A stretch of DNA of 40,249 bases, from positions 1 through 40,249 of the forward strand of contig NZ_PVWK01000048.1 of assembly GCF_003003795.1 (NCBI RefSeq), written 5' to 3'. Below the pieces are notes generated by a model. The model worked only from the letters and a program-made list of their open reading frames with translations, ran no database searches and was not told the DNA's origin. Of this stretch, positions 32,600 through 40,249 are shown piece after piece. The stretch's first letter is position 1. Each line of letters opens with the position of its first letter. Source of the DNA: Stenomitos frigidus ULC18. GTDB taxonomy: Bacteria > Cyanobacteriota > Cyanobacteriia > Leptolyngbyales > Leptolyngbyaceae. Made by a program: the position numbers and the translations under genes.

Positions 32600-33466
32600 T
32601 CAGGCAATCGATTTTTGACTCGCCAACTCCTGGATGTATTGTCGCAGTGTGCGGGGTTCCTGTCCAAGAATGGCTCGCAGCACAAGCGCATTACCGCCGG
32701 GAAAACCCTGTTGATCGTAGTTAGCGTAAATTTTTCTCATGCCCTCGCGGGTAGGTCCATCTGGGATATGTGTAGCCTGTGCCCACTCATCAAAGGTCGG
32801 TTCACCCGCTTCAATAGGGTGCCCGATCGCCTCGCTCATCATTGCTACCAGTTCTAGACGGTTGACCATGCCAGGGGCGCATAGCTCGAACGTACCGTAG
32901 CCGAGCTTATCTTCCGTTAACGCCAGTGCTGCTACTTCTGCTACATCACGGTAGTCTACATAGGATGCCTTCATCTGTTTGGAGTAAGGCAGGGAAAAGC
33001 GACCTTGCTTCAGCACGGCACTCCAGCTATTGTCGAGATTTTGCATAAACATAGTCGGCTGTAGCACGGTGAACTCCATACCTGACTCATACAGCGCCTC
33101 CTCAGCTGGCTGTTTAGCGGCGTGATTACTCAGATTAGAGATCAATGGATGAATCACACTAGAGAAGACAAACTTCCGCACACCCGATGCTTTAGCAGCC
33201 TCAACCATCGCCACACCCAGTTCCGCCTCATTGGGTGCGAAGGCAGGATTGATGTGGAACACACCTTCGACTCCATCAGTGGCGGCACGAAGACTATCTG
33301 AATCGGTTAAGTCTCCGAGCGCTGTCTCATCCGCGCCCTGCTGTCGCGCTGTGTCTACTTTATCTTTGTCTCGCACCAGTGCTCGAACCACAGCACCGCG
33401 CTGCTTTAATGCAGGAACGACGTGGTTAGCGTATTTGCCCGTTGCTCCCACCATCAATACTTTCAT
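32600..33466 (-). CDS. NmrA-like NAD(P)-binding protein (288 aa)
   Basis: An atypical extended SDR of the NmrA/HSCARG group: MKVLMVGATGKYANHVVPAL (Rossmann loop GATGKYA), RALVRDKDKVDTARQQGADETALGDLTDSDSL, KFVFSSVIHP and YVDYRDVAEVAALAL, with a C-terminal substrate domain. The catalytic Tyr/Lys pair of classical SDRs is absent, as usual for this group, which senses NADP state or reduces small substrates. It lies 30 bp after the second NmrA-type gene, so the two are cotranscribed. Confidence 0.9.
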   Translation of the reverse strand: MKVLMVGATGKYANHVVPALKQRGAVVRALVRDKDKVDTARQQGADETALGDLTDSDSLRAATDGVEGVFHINPAFAPNEAELGVAMVEAAKASGVRKFVFSSVIHPLISNLSNHAAKQPAEEALYESGMEFTVLQPTMFMQNLDNSWSAVLKQGRFSLPYSKQMKASYVDYRDVAEVAALALTEDKLGYGTFELCAPGMVNRLELVAMMSEAIGHPIEAGEPTFDEWAQATHIPDGPTREGMRKIYANYDQQGFPGGNALVLRAILGQEPRTLRQYIQELASQKSIA

Positions 33467-33496
33467 CGTTAGCTCCAGTTCTATATCCCTTTTGAC

Positions 33497-34378
33497 TCAG
33501 CCCCCAGACGCACTTTTGGCTGGTGTTGCCCAGTTGTGGTCGCGCAAATAGGATGCAAAATCCGTCGGCTCAGGAAAATCGCGTTTCAATTGCGCCAGGT
33601 CTGCGGCGTAGCCCACGTGCTCAAACCATCGGTACATGAGGGTCATTTCCTCTCCGGCTTGCTGCTCAAACGCTGCAAACGGAATTTGTTGGTATTCAAC
33701 AGGTTTGCCCAAAACGCGGCTGAATGAAGCAGCAACTTCTGGCATGGTCATGTCTACACTGGCGACTTCGATTTCACGGTTCAAGTAATCAGCACGATGA
33801 TCGAATACCTCAGCAACCATTTCTCCGTAATCTTCTTCAGAAAGTTGCTGCAATTTTGTGTCTGGACTGAGCGGTTGGGAAAGTGTTCCCGCTTCAATCA
33901 TCGGACGCATTGAGTCGTAATTGTAAAAGAAGAAAACCGGACGCAAAATTGTGTAGGGCAAACCGCTGGCTCGGATATGTTCTTCGACTTGAAACTTGCT
34001 GTCGAAATGGGGAATGCCCGTGTTGCGTTCGGCGCTACCCACCGAGCTGTAGACAAAATGCTGAATGCCCGCTGCTTTTGCTGCATCTGCAACAGCCTTA
34101 CCCTGACGGATTTCGGCTTCCAATCCATCTTGAAAAGTTTGCACTGAAAAAACACCGGAGACACTCTGCATAGCGCGATCAAGTGACCCACGATCGTTGA
34201 GATCTCCTTCAATGAGTTCTGCGCCCGCTTGCTTGAGTGACTTGGCAGCAGGCTTATCTTGGTCACGCACAAAAGCACGAACTGTGAAATTGCCGCGCTG
34301 CAAAAGGTGACGTGCGATCGCCCCACCCTGGTTGCCGGTCGCGCCAGTCACCAGAATTACTTTACTTAGGTCTTCCAT
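33497..34378 (-). CDS. NmrA/HSCARG-like NAD(P)-binding protein (293 aa)
   Basis: VILVTGATGNQGGAIARHLLQRG (GxxGxxG), VRAFVRDQDKPAAKSLKQAGAELIEGDLNDRGSL, GVFSVQTFQDGLEAEI, HFVYSSVGSAERNTGIPHFDSKFQVEEHIRASGLPYTILRPVFFFYN are characteristic of the HSCARG-type NmrA family. It probably binds NADPH and acts as a redox sensor or quinone reductase; the choice is not decidable here. It is the first gene of a two-gene operon with the NmrA-like gene at 32600, and only about half similar to it, so this is not a recent duplication. Confidence 0.9.
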   Translation of the reverse strand: MEDLSKVILVTGATGNQGGAIARHLLQRGNFTVRAFVRDQDKPAAKSLKQAGAELIEGDLNDRGSLDRAMQSVSGVFSVQTFQDGLEAEIRQGKAVADAAKAAGIQHFVYSSVGSAERNTGIPHFDSKFQVEEHIRASGLPYTILRPVFFFYNYDSMRPMIEAGTLSQPLSPDTKLQQLSEEDYGEMVAEVFDHRADYLNREIEVASVDMTMPEVAASFSRVLGKPVEYQQIPFAAFEQQAGEEMTLMYRWFEHVGYAADLAQLKRDFPEPTDFASYLRDHNWATPAKSASGG

Positions 34379-34516
34379 TTTATCTGATTAACCTTTGATA
34401 GCGCGTCAAGAGTACACCTAAACCTTGGCACTAAAGTAAAGTTGTACCCTCTACCATCCGATAGGTTCAAAGGTCAAATCTGCGGGCTTTCAATCAGCAA
34501 TTCACTATGTGCAGCA

Positions 34517-34603
34517 GCATGACGTTCCGGTTGAGCGTGTGCTAGTATCTTTCGCCACACCATCGACTAATTTAGTCGGTTCGCTCCAACCGGATTCTTA
34601 TGC
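34517..34603 (-). other. attC-like site F, decayed R boxes
   Basis: Inner arms still match (CCGGTTGAGCG on the left, complement of CCGGTTGGAGCG on the right with an extra G), but the outer boxes are GCATGAC (34517-34523) and CTTATGC (34597-34603), each with a substitution in the conserved AAC/GTT. It lies about 137 bp past the stop codon of the minus-strand GFA gene. Confidence 0.55.
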
Positions 34604-34739
34604 CGCAATCGCCACATTGATCGAGCTTAATTTTGCGGAGACTCCTTCACTTGCTGTTGAAGTTATTGGATTTCCTCGATTGATCGATTCGTTCCACGAG
34701 CAATCGCCGATAGCAGGGTGAAGCGAGGCGAGCAACTAG

Positions 34740-35114
34740 CTACCAGAGGTTCTTGCCGTCGATCACCTCGACGGACGCTGCGGCTGCATCGAAGTTATCG
34801 AACAGACGCGCATTGACACCGATTCGGCGGGTGCTTTTGTCCCAACTTCCGTCCGGTTCAAAAGCTGGGCTATCGGAGAACGTGGCACACCCGCACTGAG
34901 AGCAAAAGTGATGCGCCACAAGTTTCGTATTCCAGCGATAAGTCGCATCGTCAGTTAATGGGGTTGTCACTTGAAACTGACTAGGCTGGTAGTACGCCCA
35001 CAGCACGCCGCGCTTGGAACATAAGGAACAAGTGCACCGAGTCAGTTTCGCCGGAATATCGCCCTCAATGCGAAAGGCAGTCTTCCCACAGTGGCAGCTT
35101 CCCATGATCGTCAT
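34740..35114 (-). CDS. GFA-family (glutathione-dependent formaldehyde-activating-like) protein (124 aa)
   Basis: A zinc-binding beta protein with the GFA cysteine pattern: GSCHCGKTAFRIEG (CxC), LTRCTCSLCSKRG (CxCxxC) and HHFCSQCGCATF (CxxC). Family members include CENP-V-like proteins and Gfa, once linked to formaldehyde-glutathione chemistry; the true reaction is unclear. GAGGAGAGAATAC precedes ATG 35114. It is alone between attC-like sites F and H, the arrangement expected for a single-gene cassette. Confidence 0.9.
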   Translation of the reverse strand: MTIMGSCHCGKTAFRIEGDIPAKLTRCTCSLCSKRGVLWAYYQPSQFQVTTPLTDDATYRWNTKLVAHHFCSQCGCATFSDSPAFEPDGSWDKSTRRIGVNARLFDNFDAAAASVEVIDGKNLW

Positions 35115-35157
35115 GTATTCTCTCCTCTCTTTGCGAATTTACAAATGTGTATGAGCT

Positions 35158-35246
35158 GCATAACGATCCCAATCACCCGCCGCAGATAACCTCAAACTCC
35201 TAGCCAATCACCTCTCGGCGGTCGGTGTGCATTGGGCTTGTTAGGC
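35158..35246 (-). other. attC-like site H
   Basis: R boxes GCATAAC (35158-35164) and GTTAGGC (35240-35246), about 5-nt spacers and inner arms with CAATCACCCGCCG on the left against the complement of CAATGCACACCGACCGCCG on the right. Extra bases are again on the right arm. It lies between the GFA gene and, 40 bp away, the stop codon of the AraC-type gene. Confidence 0.8.
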
Positions 35247-35286
35247 GGCGATCGCATTTGGTGTAGCTTCAACCTACAGGCTATGT

Positions 35287-36219
35287 TCAGGCTGTCCGTA
35301 AATGCTCAATGTCCCGGATCGGCGGCGCACCAAACATCCGAGAATACTCGCGGCTGAACTGTGACGCGCTCTCATACCCCACCTGATAGGCGGACTGGGA
35401 CGCATCGGAGTTTTCAGCAAGCATCAGGCGACGCGCTTCCAGTAATTTTAATTGCTTTTGATATTGCAGCGGACTCATAGATGTCACAGCTTTGAAGTGG
35501 TGATGAAATGAGGAGGCAGACATCTTCGCTTGCTCTGCTAGATCCTCAATCCGCAGCGGTTGGGCAAAATCAGCCTTGAGCCGTTTTATCACCTCTGCAA
35601 TCCGTTGCATATTGCTACCAGATGTGGCAATTTGGCGAACTGCTTCGCCTTGCTCACTCGTTAAAAGGCGATAGTAGATTTCGCGCACAATCAGCGGTGC
35701 CAGGATCGGAATATCCTCTGGTGTATCTAAAAGTTTCGCCAGTCTGAGAGCACAATCGAGTAATAGTGTATCAATAGTGCTGACAAATAAGCCTCTAACG
35801 GCGTTCTCTGGCTGACGCTTCATCGCGTTGGTTTGGGTAATCAGGTCGCAGAGTTGAATGGAATCTAAAGTTAGCTTAAATCCTAGATAAGGCTGGTCGG
35901 GAGTCGCCTCTGTAATAAATGCGCTTAATGGCAAATCAACGGAAACAACCAGGTATTGCGCCGCACCATACCGATAGATCTCCTCACCTAGCAACGCTTC
36001 CTTTTTTCCTTGAACCAGAATCGCAAAGATCGGGTCACAAACACCGCGTAGTACCGTGGAAACCGAAGATTCCCGCTGAAATTCCAACTGATCGATCGCG
36101 GTTTGATGAAACCCATCCCCCTTGCCATCTGTGTGACGAGTGATGAGTGCCGCCAATTCTTGGCACTGCTTCGCGATCTCATCTTGATGAATGACGGGAT
36201 TGATGATTTCAGTTGCCAT
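35287..36219 (-). CDS. AraC-family regulator with AraC_N domain (310 aa)
   Basis: The N-terminal AraC_N/cupin-like domain covers about residues 20-190 (VLRGVCDPIFAILVQGKKEALLGEEIYRYGAAQYLVVSVDLPLSAFI). The C-terminal AraC HTH pair (residues 205-305) has LRIEDLAEQAKMSASSFHHHFKAVTSMSPLQYQKQLKLLEAR and SAYQVGYESASQFSREYSRMFGAPP. AraC_N regulators typically sit beside and activate an oxidoreductase gene. Here the SDR and alcohol dehydrogenase genes start 167 bp away in the opposite direction, so they are the likely targets. Complete. Confidence 0.92.
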   Translation of the reverse strand: MATEIINPVIHQDEIAKQCQELAALITRHTDGKGDGFHQTAIDQLEFQRESSVSTVLRGVCDPIFAILVQGKKEALLGEEIYRYGAAQYLVVSVDLPLSAFITEATPDQPYLGFKLTLDSIQLCDLITQTNAMKRQPENAVRGLFVSTIDTLLLDCALRLAKLLDTPEDIPILAPLIVREIYYRLLTSEQGEAVRQIATSGSNMQRIAEVIKRLKADFAQPLRIEDLAEQAKMSASSFHHHFKAVTSMSPLQYQKQLKLLEARRLMLAENSDASQSAYQVGYESASQFSREYSRMFGAPPIRDIEHLRTA

Positions 36220-36385
36220 GTAATTCTATCGACCCATTGAATCCTGCTCCATTCAGCATTATAGAACACTCGCAAAATTCCAACTTGGAGGATTAGGCAA
36301 TCATTGGCGAGGTCTGTGTATTTGGCTTTCTTGCTTTTACTTCTACTGTGAATATATACAGACCAATCAACCAGGAAAAATAACG

Positions 36386-37120
36386 ATGTTGAACGTTGCC
36401 GAAAAAGTTATCGTCATTACTGGAGCCAGTAGTGGCATTGGAGAAGCAACCGCTCGATTGCTGGCTGAAAATGGCGCAAAAGTTTTTCTGGGGGCGCGAC
36501 GGACGGAGAAACTAGAAAAACTGGTCGAGGAGATTTACGCATCAGGTGGTACAGCAGAATTTAAGGCGGTGGATGTCACGCATCGCGAGGAGATGAAAGC
36601 GTTCATTCATTTTGCTAAAGACACATTTGGTCGCATTGATGTGATTTTTAATAATGCAGGCGTAATGCCTCTGTCGCGGATAGATGCCCTGAAAGTCGAG
36701 GAGTGGGACAACATGATCAATGTAAATATCCACGGCGTATTGAATGGCATTGCTGCGGGACTGCCGATCATGGAAGCGCAAGGCGGTGGACAATTTATCA
36801 ATACTGCGTCGGTCGCCGCCCATATGGTCGGGCCAACCAGCGCTATCTATTCCGCCACAAAATACGCAGTTTGGGCGATATCTGATGGGCTGCGTCAGGA
36901 ATCCAAACATATCCGCGTTACCCTCATCTCTCCTGGCGTAGTCGAAACAGAACTTGGCTCTGATATTACAGATGATGCCAGCAAAGGGTTCTTACAAGAA
37001 CTTCGCAAGACTGCACTCACAACCGATGCGATCGCCAGCGCCGTCTTATACGCTGTGTCTCAACCTGAAGGTGTGGATGTCAGTGAAATCATTGTTCGCC
37101 CGACCGCCAGCGCATTCTAA
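36386..37120 (+). CDS. short-chain dehydrogenase/reductase (244 aa)
   Basis: A classical SDR: VIVITGASSGIGEATARLLAENGAKVFLGARR, DVIFNNAGVMPLSRI, NTASVAAHMVGPTSA and catalytic YSATKYAVWAISDGLRQE, ending SEIIVRPTASAF. AGGAAAAATAACG precedes ATG 36386. It is distinct in sequence from the two SDRs at 25101 and 30001. It is divergent from the AraC gene and followed 47 bp later by the alcohol dehydrogenase, as a probable AraC-controlled operon. Confidence 0.93.
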   Translation: MLNVAEKVIVITGASSGIGEATARLLAENGAKVFLGARRTEKLEKLVEEIYASGGTAEFKAVDVTHREEMKAFIHFAKDTFGRIDVIFNNAGVMPLSRIDALKVEEWDNMINVNIHGVLNGIAAGLPIMEAQGGGQFINTASVAAHMVGPTSAIYSATKYAVWAISDGLRQESKHIRVTLISPGVVETELGSDITDDASKGFLQELRKTALTTDAIASAVLYAVSQPEGVDVSEIIVRPTASAF

Positions 37121-37167
37121 AGCATTACCCATTCATCGCTCTCAGTTCACCAACAGGAAAACAGCAA

Positions 37168-38253
37168 ATGTCAGGAACGATTCAGAACATAGCGGTCGGT
37201 CTCTCTTACGGACTGGCGGCTCTCAACCAAGGTGATCGCCTCGTTCCCTGGACATTCGAGCGTAGGACATTGCGACCAACCGACATCACCGTAAAAATTC
37301 AGTTCTGCGGCATCTGCCATAGTGATCTACACGCTATTCGAGGGTCAAGCCGCTTTCCGCTCGTACCAGGGCATGAGATAGTGGGCGAGGTGACGGCGAT
37401 TGGCACGGATGTCACAACGTTCCGAATCGGTGATGCGGTGGCGGTAGGCACGATCGTCGATTCCTGCGGTCATTGCTCATCATGCCAACGTCAGTTGGAA
37501 CAATATTGCCTGGAAGGGGTGACAACGACCTATGATGGCATCGACAGGCAGGATGGCAGCATCACGCGCGGCGGCTACTCCAATGAGTATGTTGTCGATG
37601 CCCAGTTTGCTTACCACATCCCCGTCGGTCTCGATCCGGCAAGCGTTGCACCGTTGCTTTGCGCGGGAGTCACCACCTGGTCGCCTCTGCGCCATTGGGA
37701 CGTAGGTGGCAAGACGGTTGGGATTGTCGGATTAGGCGGTCTAGGTCACATGGCAGTGAAATTCGCGCACGCGCTGGGGGCTTATGTTGTGCTGTTCAGT
37801 ACCTCTCCAGCTAAGCTTGCCGATGCAAAAGCGCTGGGAGCAGATGAGGCGATCCTATCAACCGACGAGGCGCAAATGGCAAATCAAGCCTCTCGCTTCG
37901 ATTTCATCCTCGATACCGTTTCATCCCGTCATCCCCTCAACTCCTATCTGCGATCGCTCAAACTCGACGGTACGCTCTGCTGTCTTGGCATTCCCGCAAA
38001 TCTGGATTTCAGTCCTGTTTTCCTAACGATGGGACGGCGACGGTTGACCAGTTCGGGAGTCGGTGGGACATTGGAAACGCAGGCGATGCTGGACTTCTGT
38101 AGCCAGCACCATATCTCTGCTGATGTCGAAATTATCTCGGCTACGGATGTCGAGGATGGGTTTGAACGGCTTGATCGGGGAGAGGTACGCTATCGTCTGG
38201 TAATTGACATGTCTACGCTCGATGTGCCAGTCGGGACTATCGCCCTATCTTGA
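37168..38253 (+). CDS. zinc-dependent alcohol/aldehyde reductase, CAD/YahK-like (361 aa)
   Basis: A medium-chain alcohol dehydrogenase of the cinnamyl-alcohol-dehydrogenase-like branch. Catalytic zinc ligands lie in FCGICHSDLHAI (Cys near 49) and VPGHEIVGEV (His-Glu near 70), and the structural-zinc Cys set is CGHCSSCQRQLEQYC. The NADP site is TVGIVGLGGLGHMAVKFAHALGAYVVLFSTS near residue 192. These enzymes reduce a range of aldehydes with NADPH. It is complete and probably cotranscribed with the SDR. Its 3' end lies about 100 bp before attC-like site G. Confidence 0.93.
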   Translation: MSGTIQNIAVGLSYGLAALNQGDRLVPWTFERRTLRPTDITVKIQFCGICHSDLHAIRGSSRFPLVPGHEIVGEVTAIGTDVTTFRIGDAVAVGTIVDSCGHCSSCQRQLEQYCLEGVTTTYDGIDRQDGSITRGGYSNEYVVDAQFAYHIPVGLDPASVAPLLCAGVTTWSPLRHWDVGGKTVGIVGLGGLGHMAVKFAHALGAYVVLFSTSPAKLADAKALGADEAILSTDEAQMANQASRFDFILDTVSSRHPLNSYLRSLKLDGTLCCLGIPANLDFSPVFLTMGRRRLTSSGVGGTLETQAMLDFCSQHHISADVEIISATDVEDGFERLDRGEVRYRLVIDMSTLDVPVGTIALS

Positions 38254-38351
38254 TTGTCACGAGATTAGGGCAAGTGGTTCTCTACCTTGCTTGCAACGGG
38301 CAGCAGAATTGCACTTAAATAGGTGAGATGTCTCCACCAAAAGACAGAGCA

Positions 38352-38435
38352 GCCTAACGGCACAAGTCAGCGGTTGCAGATGAATTTGAGTGCCCCAACG
38401 ATCGCCCAACAATCCGCTGCACTGCCGTGTTAGCT
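38352..38435 (-). other. attC-like site G
   Basis: R boxes GCCTAAC (38352-38358) and GTTAGCT (38429-38435) and inner arms AGTCAGCGGTTG on the left against the complement of AGTGCAGCGGATTG on the right, with extra G and A on the right arm. It follows the plus-strand dehydrogenase gene, so its polarity opposes that gene. Confidence 0.72.
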
Positions 38436-38973
38436 GGAGCACGCACAGATAACGTCTCAATAACGCAACCTCTAACACCGACCGATCGCCCCCCAACTAC
38501 GCCTCACCCACAACCTCCTGAGCGTTTTTGGACTTGCCGATCGCCCCCCTCACCACTGCCCTCACCGATAACCTTCTGGGCGCTTTCGCCAGCACAAACA
38601 AGACCCAATCCACTGCCTCAACAACCAATATTCTGGGCGTTTTCGGACAAACAGGCAACCCTGAAAAACCAGTGCAAAGACTGACTGCGGAGCCAGCTAA
38701 CAAGTCGTTATACGGCTCAATACTTGCTGTTTCTTGGAATCATGCAGACATGCCGATTTCAAAATAAGTCTTTGCTCAAGTTTCTTTTGTCAAGAGGAAA
38801 GGATATTGATCAATTTAAATAGAGAGGGTTGGGGCATCGCCCAAGCGTGTAGATTTGTTTCAGAGATCGGATCTCAATATCTCTCTTAGAATTTTTGGGT
38901 GATCCCCTTTCCAAAAGAAAGCTGAAATCACTCTCATCGCTTATGTTAGGCTAAATGATGGCTTTCCTCTTGA
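38436..38973. other. intergenic region with degenerate tandem repeat
   Basis: No gene is convincing here. From about 38480 to 38665 there are three degenerate copies of a unit of about 57 bp, each containing an ACCNNCTGNGCGNTTTNG-like core near 38515, 38571 and 38629. The rest (38770-38970) is AT-richer and carries no clear signal that I can name. Confidence 0.45.
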
Positions 38974-39381
38974 ATGTCCCTGAATTCCATGACAGTTTCT
39001 CAATCAACGAGACCATCTAGCAGCCCTATTACGGTGACATTGAAACGCCTTGTCGCTCTCTTAGAAGAGGATGAGGTGGATGAGTATGGAGTTTTACAAC
39101 CGAGTCAAGCTGCATTTAAGTTGGCAATGCAATTTGTTGTAGAGGCTTATGATGCAATGGGCGATCGCTTCCCAAAAGCATCCGCTTCAACGGATGAGCA
39201 AGGCAGCATTCGACTGACATGGAGTAAGTTAGAGCCAGAATGCGAAGTCCGGTTGATTTGTCCTGCTCGTGCTGACCAGCAAGCCTACTTGTACCACGAA
39301 CTAGGCAACGATTATGCGGTAGAACGAGAAGTGACAGTCTCTATCCTCTTGCAGTGGTTGGAATGGCTGAACCAAACATGA
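38974..39381 (+). CDS. hypothetical protein, first gene of a coupled pair (135 aa)
   Basis: A soluble acidic protein (VTLKRLVALLEEDEVDEYGVLQPSQAAFKLAMQFVVEAYDAMGDRFPKASASTDEQGSIRLTWSK...ILLQWLEWLNQT) with no motif I recognise. The start may be ATG 38974 or the in-frame ATG 38989. The stop overlaps the next gene's likely start in an ATGA junction, so the two should be translationally coupled. In size and arrangement it resembles an antitoxin-like partner, but no family match is claimed. Confidence 0.65.
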   Translation: MSLNSMTVSQSTRPSSSPITVTLKRLVALLEEDEVDEYGVLQPSQAAFKLAMQFVVEAYDAMGDRFPKASASTDEQGSIRLTWSKLEPECEVRLICPARADQQAYLYHELGNDYAVEREVTVSILLQWLEWLNQT

Positions 39382-39749
39382 GACAGTTTGATCCTCTACC
39401 AGATAATGCCATTGTCTATCGAACACTGCTACGGAAACAATGGATTGATGAGGATACAGGAAGAGTGAAGGCAGATGCCTATTTTCTAAGAGTCAACGAG
39501 CACGGGCTTTCAGTTAACCTGGCAAGTGCATGTTCTCCGCAGCAGTGTGCAGAATTGTTTCGTAAGTGCTACGGGGTTGCTAGTCTTAAAGTTAAGGGTG
39601 TGCGCGAGGTTGGTTTGGATGTAGAACAGGATTCTGTGAATCATGCCAATGTTGTAGGTTTGCCGTGTCGAGAAGATGACCTAGCCGAGGCGGAACGATT
39701 GGCAGGCTTGCTTGCAAGGCAATCTCAAATTGTGTGGAAACCAGGGTAA
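39378..39749 (+). CDS. hypothetical protein, second gene of a coupled pair (123 aa)
   Basis: Start ATG 39378 overlaps the upstream stop as ATGA; earlier in-frame starts (39354, 39363) are possible. The product, MRQFDPLPDNAIVYRTLLRKQWIDEDTGRVKADAYFLR...GLSVNLASACSPQQCAELF...GLDVEQDSVNHANVVGLPCREDDLAEAERLAGLLA, resembles an uncharacterised cyanobacterial family in which 'VYR...LRKQWID' and 'HANIxGLP' recur. A toxin or ADP-ribosyltransferase-like fold is conceivable but unproven. It lies between attC-like sites G and I, on the plus strand. Confidence 0.7.
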   Translation: MRQFDPLPDNAIVYRTLLRKQWIDEDTGRVKADAYFLRVNEHGLSVNLASACSPQQCAELFRKCYGVASLKVKGVREVGLDVEQDSVNHANVVGLPCREDDLAEAERLAGLLARQSQIVWKPG

Positions 39750-39826
39750 TGTGAATGAATTGCTTGAGTCGCACAATTTTTCTACGGCAGTGTTATTTGC
39801 AGTCGCGCCAGCAGCACAACAAATCG

Positions 39827-39919
39827 TTGCAACGGAATTTTGTGAGCGGATTTACAGATTTCGGTTCAGTCTCGAAAGTTGTCGCCGCTCACAAAATCCG
39901 CTGAACTCAATCGTTAGCT
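39827..39919 (-). other. attC-like site I, weak
   Basis: Boxes TTGCAAC (39827-39833) and GTTAGCT (39913-39919) flank arms of the same GAGCGGATT / AATCCGCTGAACT wording as the other sites. Inside there is a second, stronger inverted repeat (TTTTGTGAGCGG at 39839 with CCGCTCACAAAA at 39885). It is just 3' of the minus-strand CPBP gene remnant. Confidence 0.5.
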
Positions 39920-39967
39920 GGTTTCATTTCTGGGTTGGATATCCATTCCTTTAACGATCGCCGCTTA

Positions 39968-40249
39968 CTAAGTGCTGGGGAAGATCGCCTGCTCCGGGAC
40001 TTGCTTGATCTGCAACCACAGCACAATGCCAACAATGATTTCAATAGGAATGTTGAGCAGAGCGATCATGCCCACAGCCGCGTTAGTTTGTTCACCCACA
40101 AGCGGTGAGGCAAACAACACAAAATCCCACAGCCAGTGAAAGATCATCAGCGGCACGATGTTGTTGAGTTTAATACCGTTTTAATATGAAGCTGCGCCAA
40201 ATAGGGCTTCGAGAATGAAATTGTAGGCGGTCAACGACGCAATCGTTTC
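39968..40249 (-). pseudogene. CPBP-family intramembrane protease, C-terminal part with in-frame stop, cut by the window end
   Basis: The minus strand reads ASLTAYNFILEALFGAAS up to an in-frame TAA at 40181-40183, then continues NNIVPLMIFHWLWDFVLFASPLVGEQ and further hydrophobic helices to the stop at 39968. 'IVPLMIFHWLWDF' matches the last conserved motif of CPBP (CAAX/bacteriocin-processing) intramembrane proteases with its His and Asp. The stop before the motif suggests a broken gene, unless a sequencing error is involved. The N-terminal part is outside the window. Confidence 0.7.

Noticed and set aside
34509-34721. 70-codon plus-strand frame over attC-like site F
   Set aside because: It crosses the inverted repeat and ends in spacer sequence; there is no ribosome site and composition does not support a protein.
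38528-38767. 79-codon frame in the spacer after site G
   Set aside because: It is built from a degenerate repeat of about 57 bp, with no ribosome site and no family match.
38770-38970. Possible insertion-sequence end remnant (GGGTGATCCCC-like wording)
   Set aside because: I could find no matching inverted end or transposase fragment nearby, so it is not reported as a feature.

Overview
The window looks like chromosomal DNA of a filamentous or otherwise complex cyanobacterium. The HIP1 octamer GCGATCGC is scattered throughout, there is an NDH-1 subunit gene (ndhH), cyanobacteria-typical DUF2808 and DUF4870 proteins, heptanucleotide repeats (STRR type) between genes, and many small toxin-antitoxin-like gene pairs. 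No rRNA or tRNA gene was seen.

Layout. (1) 1-5.7 kb is a defence and toxin-antitoxin patch: an NLR/STAND ATPase with TPR repeats (1261-3540), preceded 6 bp upstream by a small protein resembling a Bell-domain effector. Its C-terminal motif is echoed at the N-terminus of the ATPase, the layout expected for amyloid-type signalling. After it come an orphan antitoxin-like gene, an HNH nuclease gene broken by deletion, and an intact antitoxin/RelE-ParE-like toxin pair. (2) 5.8-19.2 kb is mostly core metabolism: 8-oxoguanine deaminase-like amidohydrolase, a B12-binding radical SAM protein similar to hopanoid C-2 methylases, an M48-like membrane protein that has lost zinc ligands, prfC, a DUF4870 protein, an HD-domain hydrolase, tandem DUF2808 proteins, ndhH with a clear terminator, rsmH and an O-methyltransferase. 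Two arrays of 21-bp repeats, in opposite orientation, flank the methyltransferase. (3) 19.2-21.1 kb holds a repeat array, a small palindromic repeat and an IS110-family transposase gene split by a 150-bp MITE. (4) 21.3-40.2 kb is accessory: bioA, then clusters of NAD(P)-dependent oxidoreductases, short-chain dehydrogenases, antibiotic-biosynthesis-monooxygenase (ABM) proteins, a CDGSH iron-sulfur protein, hydrolases and regulators (two HxlR, one AraC).

The most striking feature of the last region is a set of nine 84-93-bp imperfect inverted repeats with the architecture of integron attC sites: R boxes of the RYYYAAC / GTTRRRY type, about 5-nt spacers, and L arms with unpaired bases on one side only. 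Every site in which polarity can be read points to the minus strand, as do most neighbouring genes, and several sites lie directly 3' of a minus-strand gene. No integron integrase is visible, so this resembles a CALIN (cluster of attC sites lacking an integrase) with unusually large multi-gene segments.

Two of those segments (24.4-28.2 and 28.4-32.4 kb) are parallel: each has an SDR and an ABM-plus-membrane-helix protein on the minus strand, and both end in a divergent HxlR regulator. In the second the regulator is fused to a receiver domain. Together with the NmrA pair, the GFA protein and the AraC-SDR-ADH set, the region reads as an electrophile, aldehyde or redox-stress accessory island. 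That role is inferred from families and context, not shown directly.
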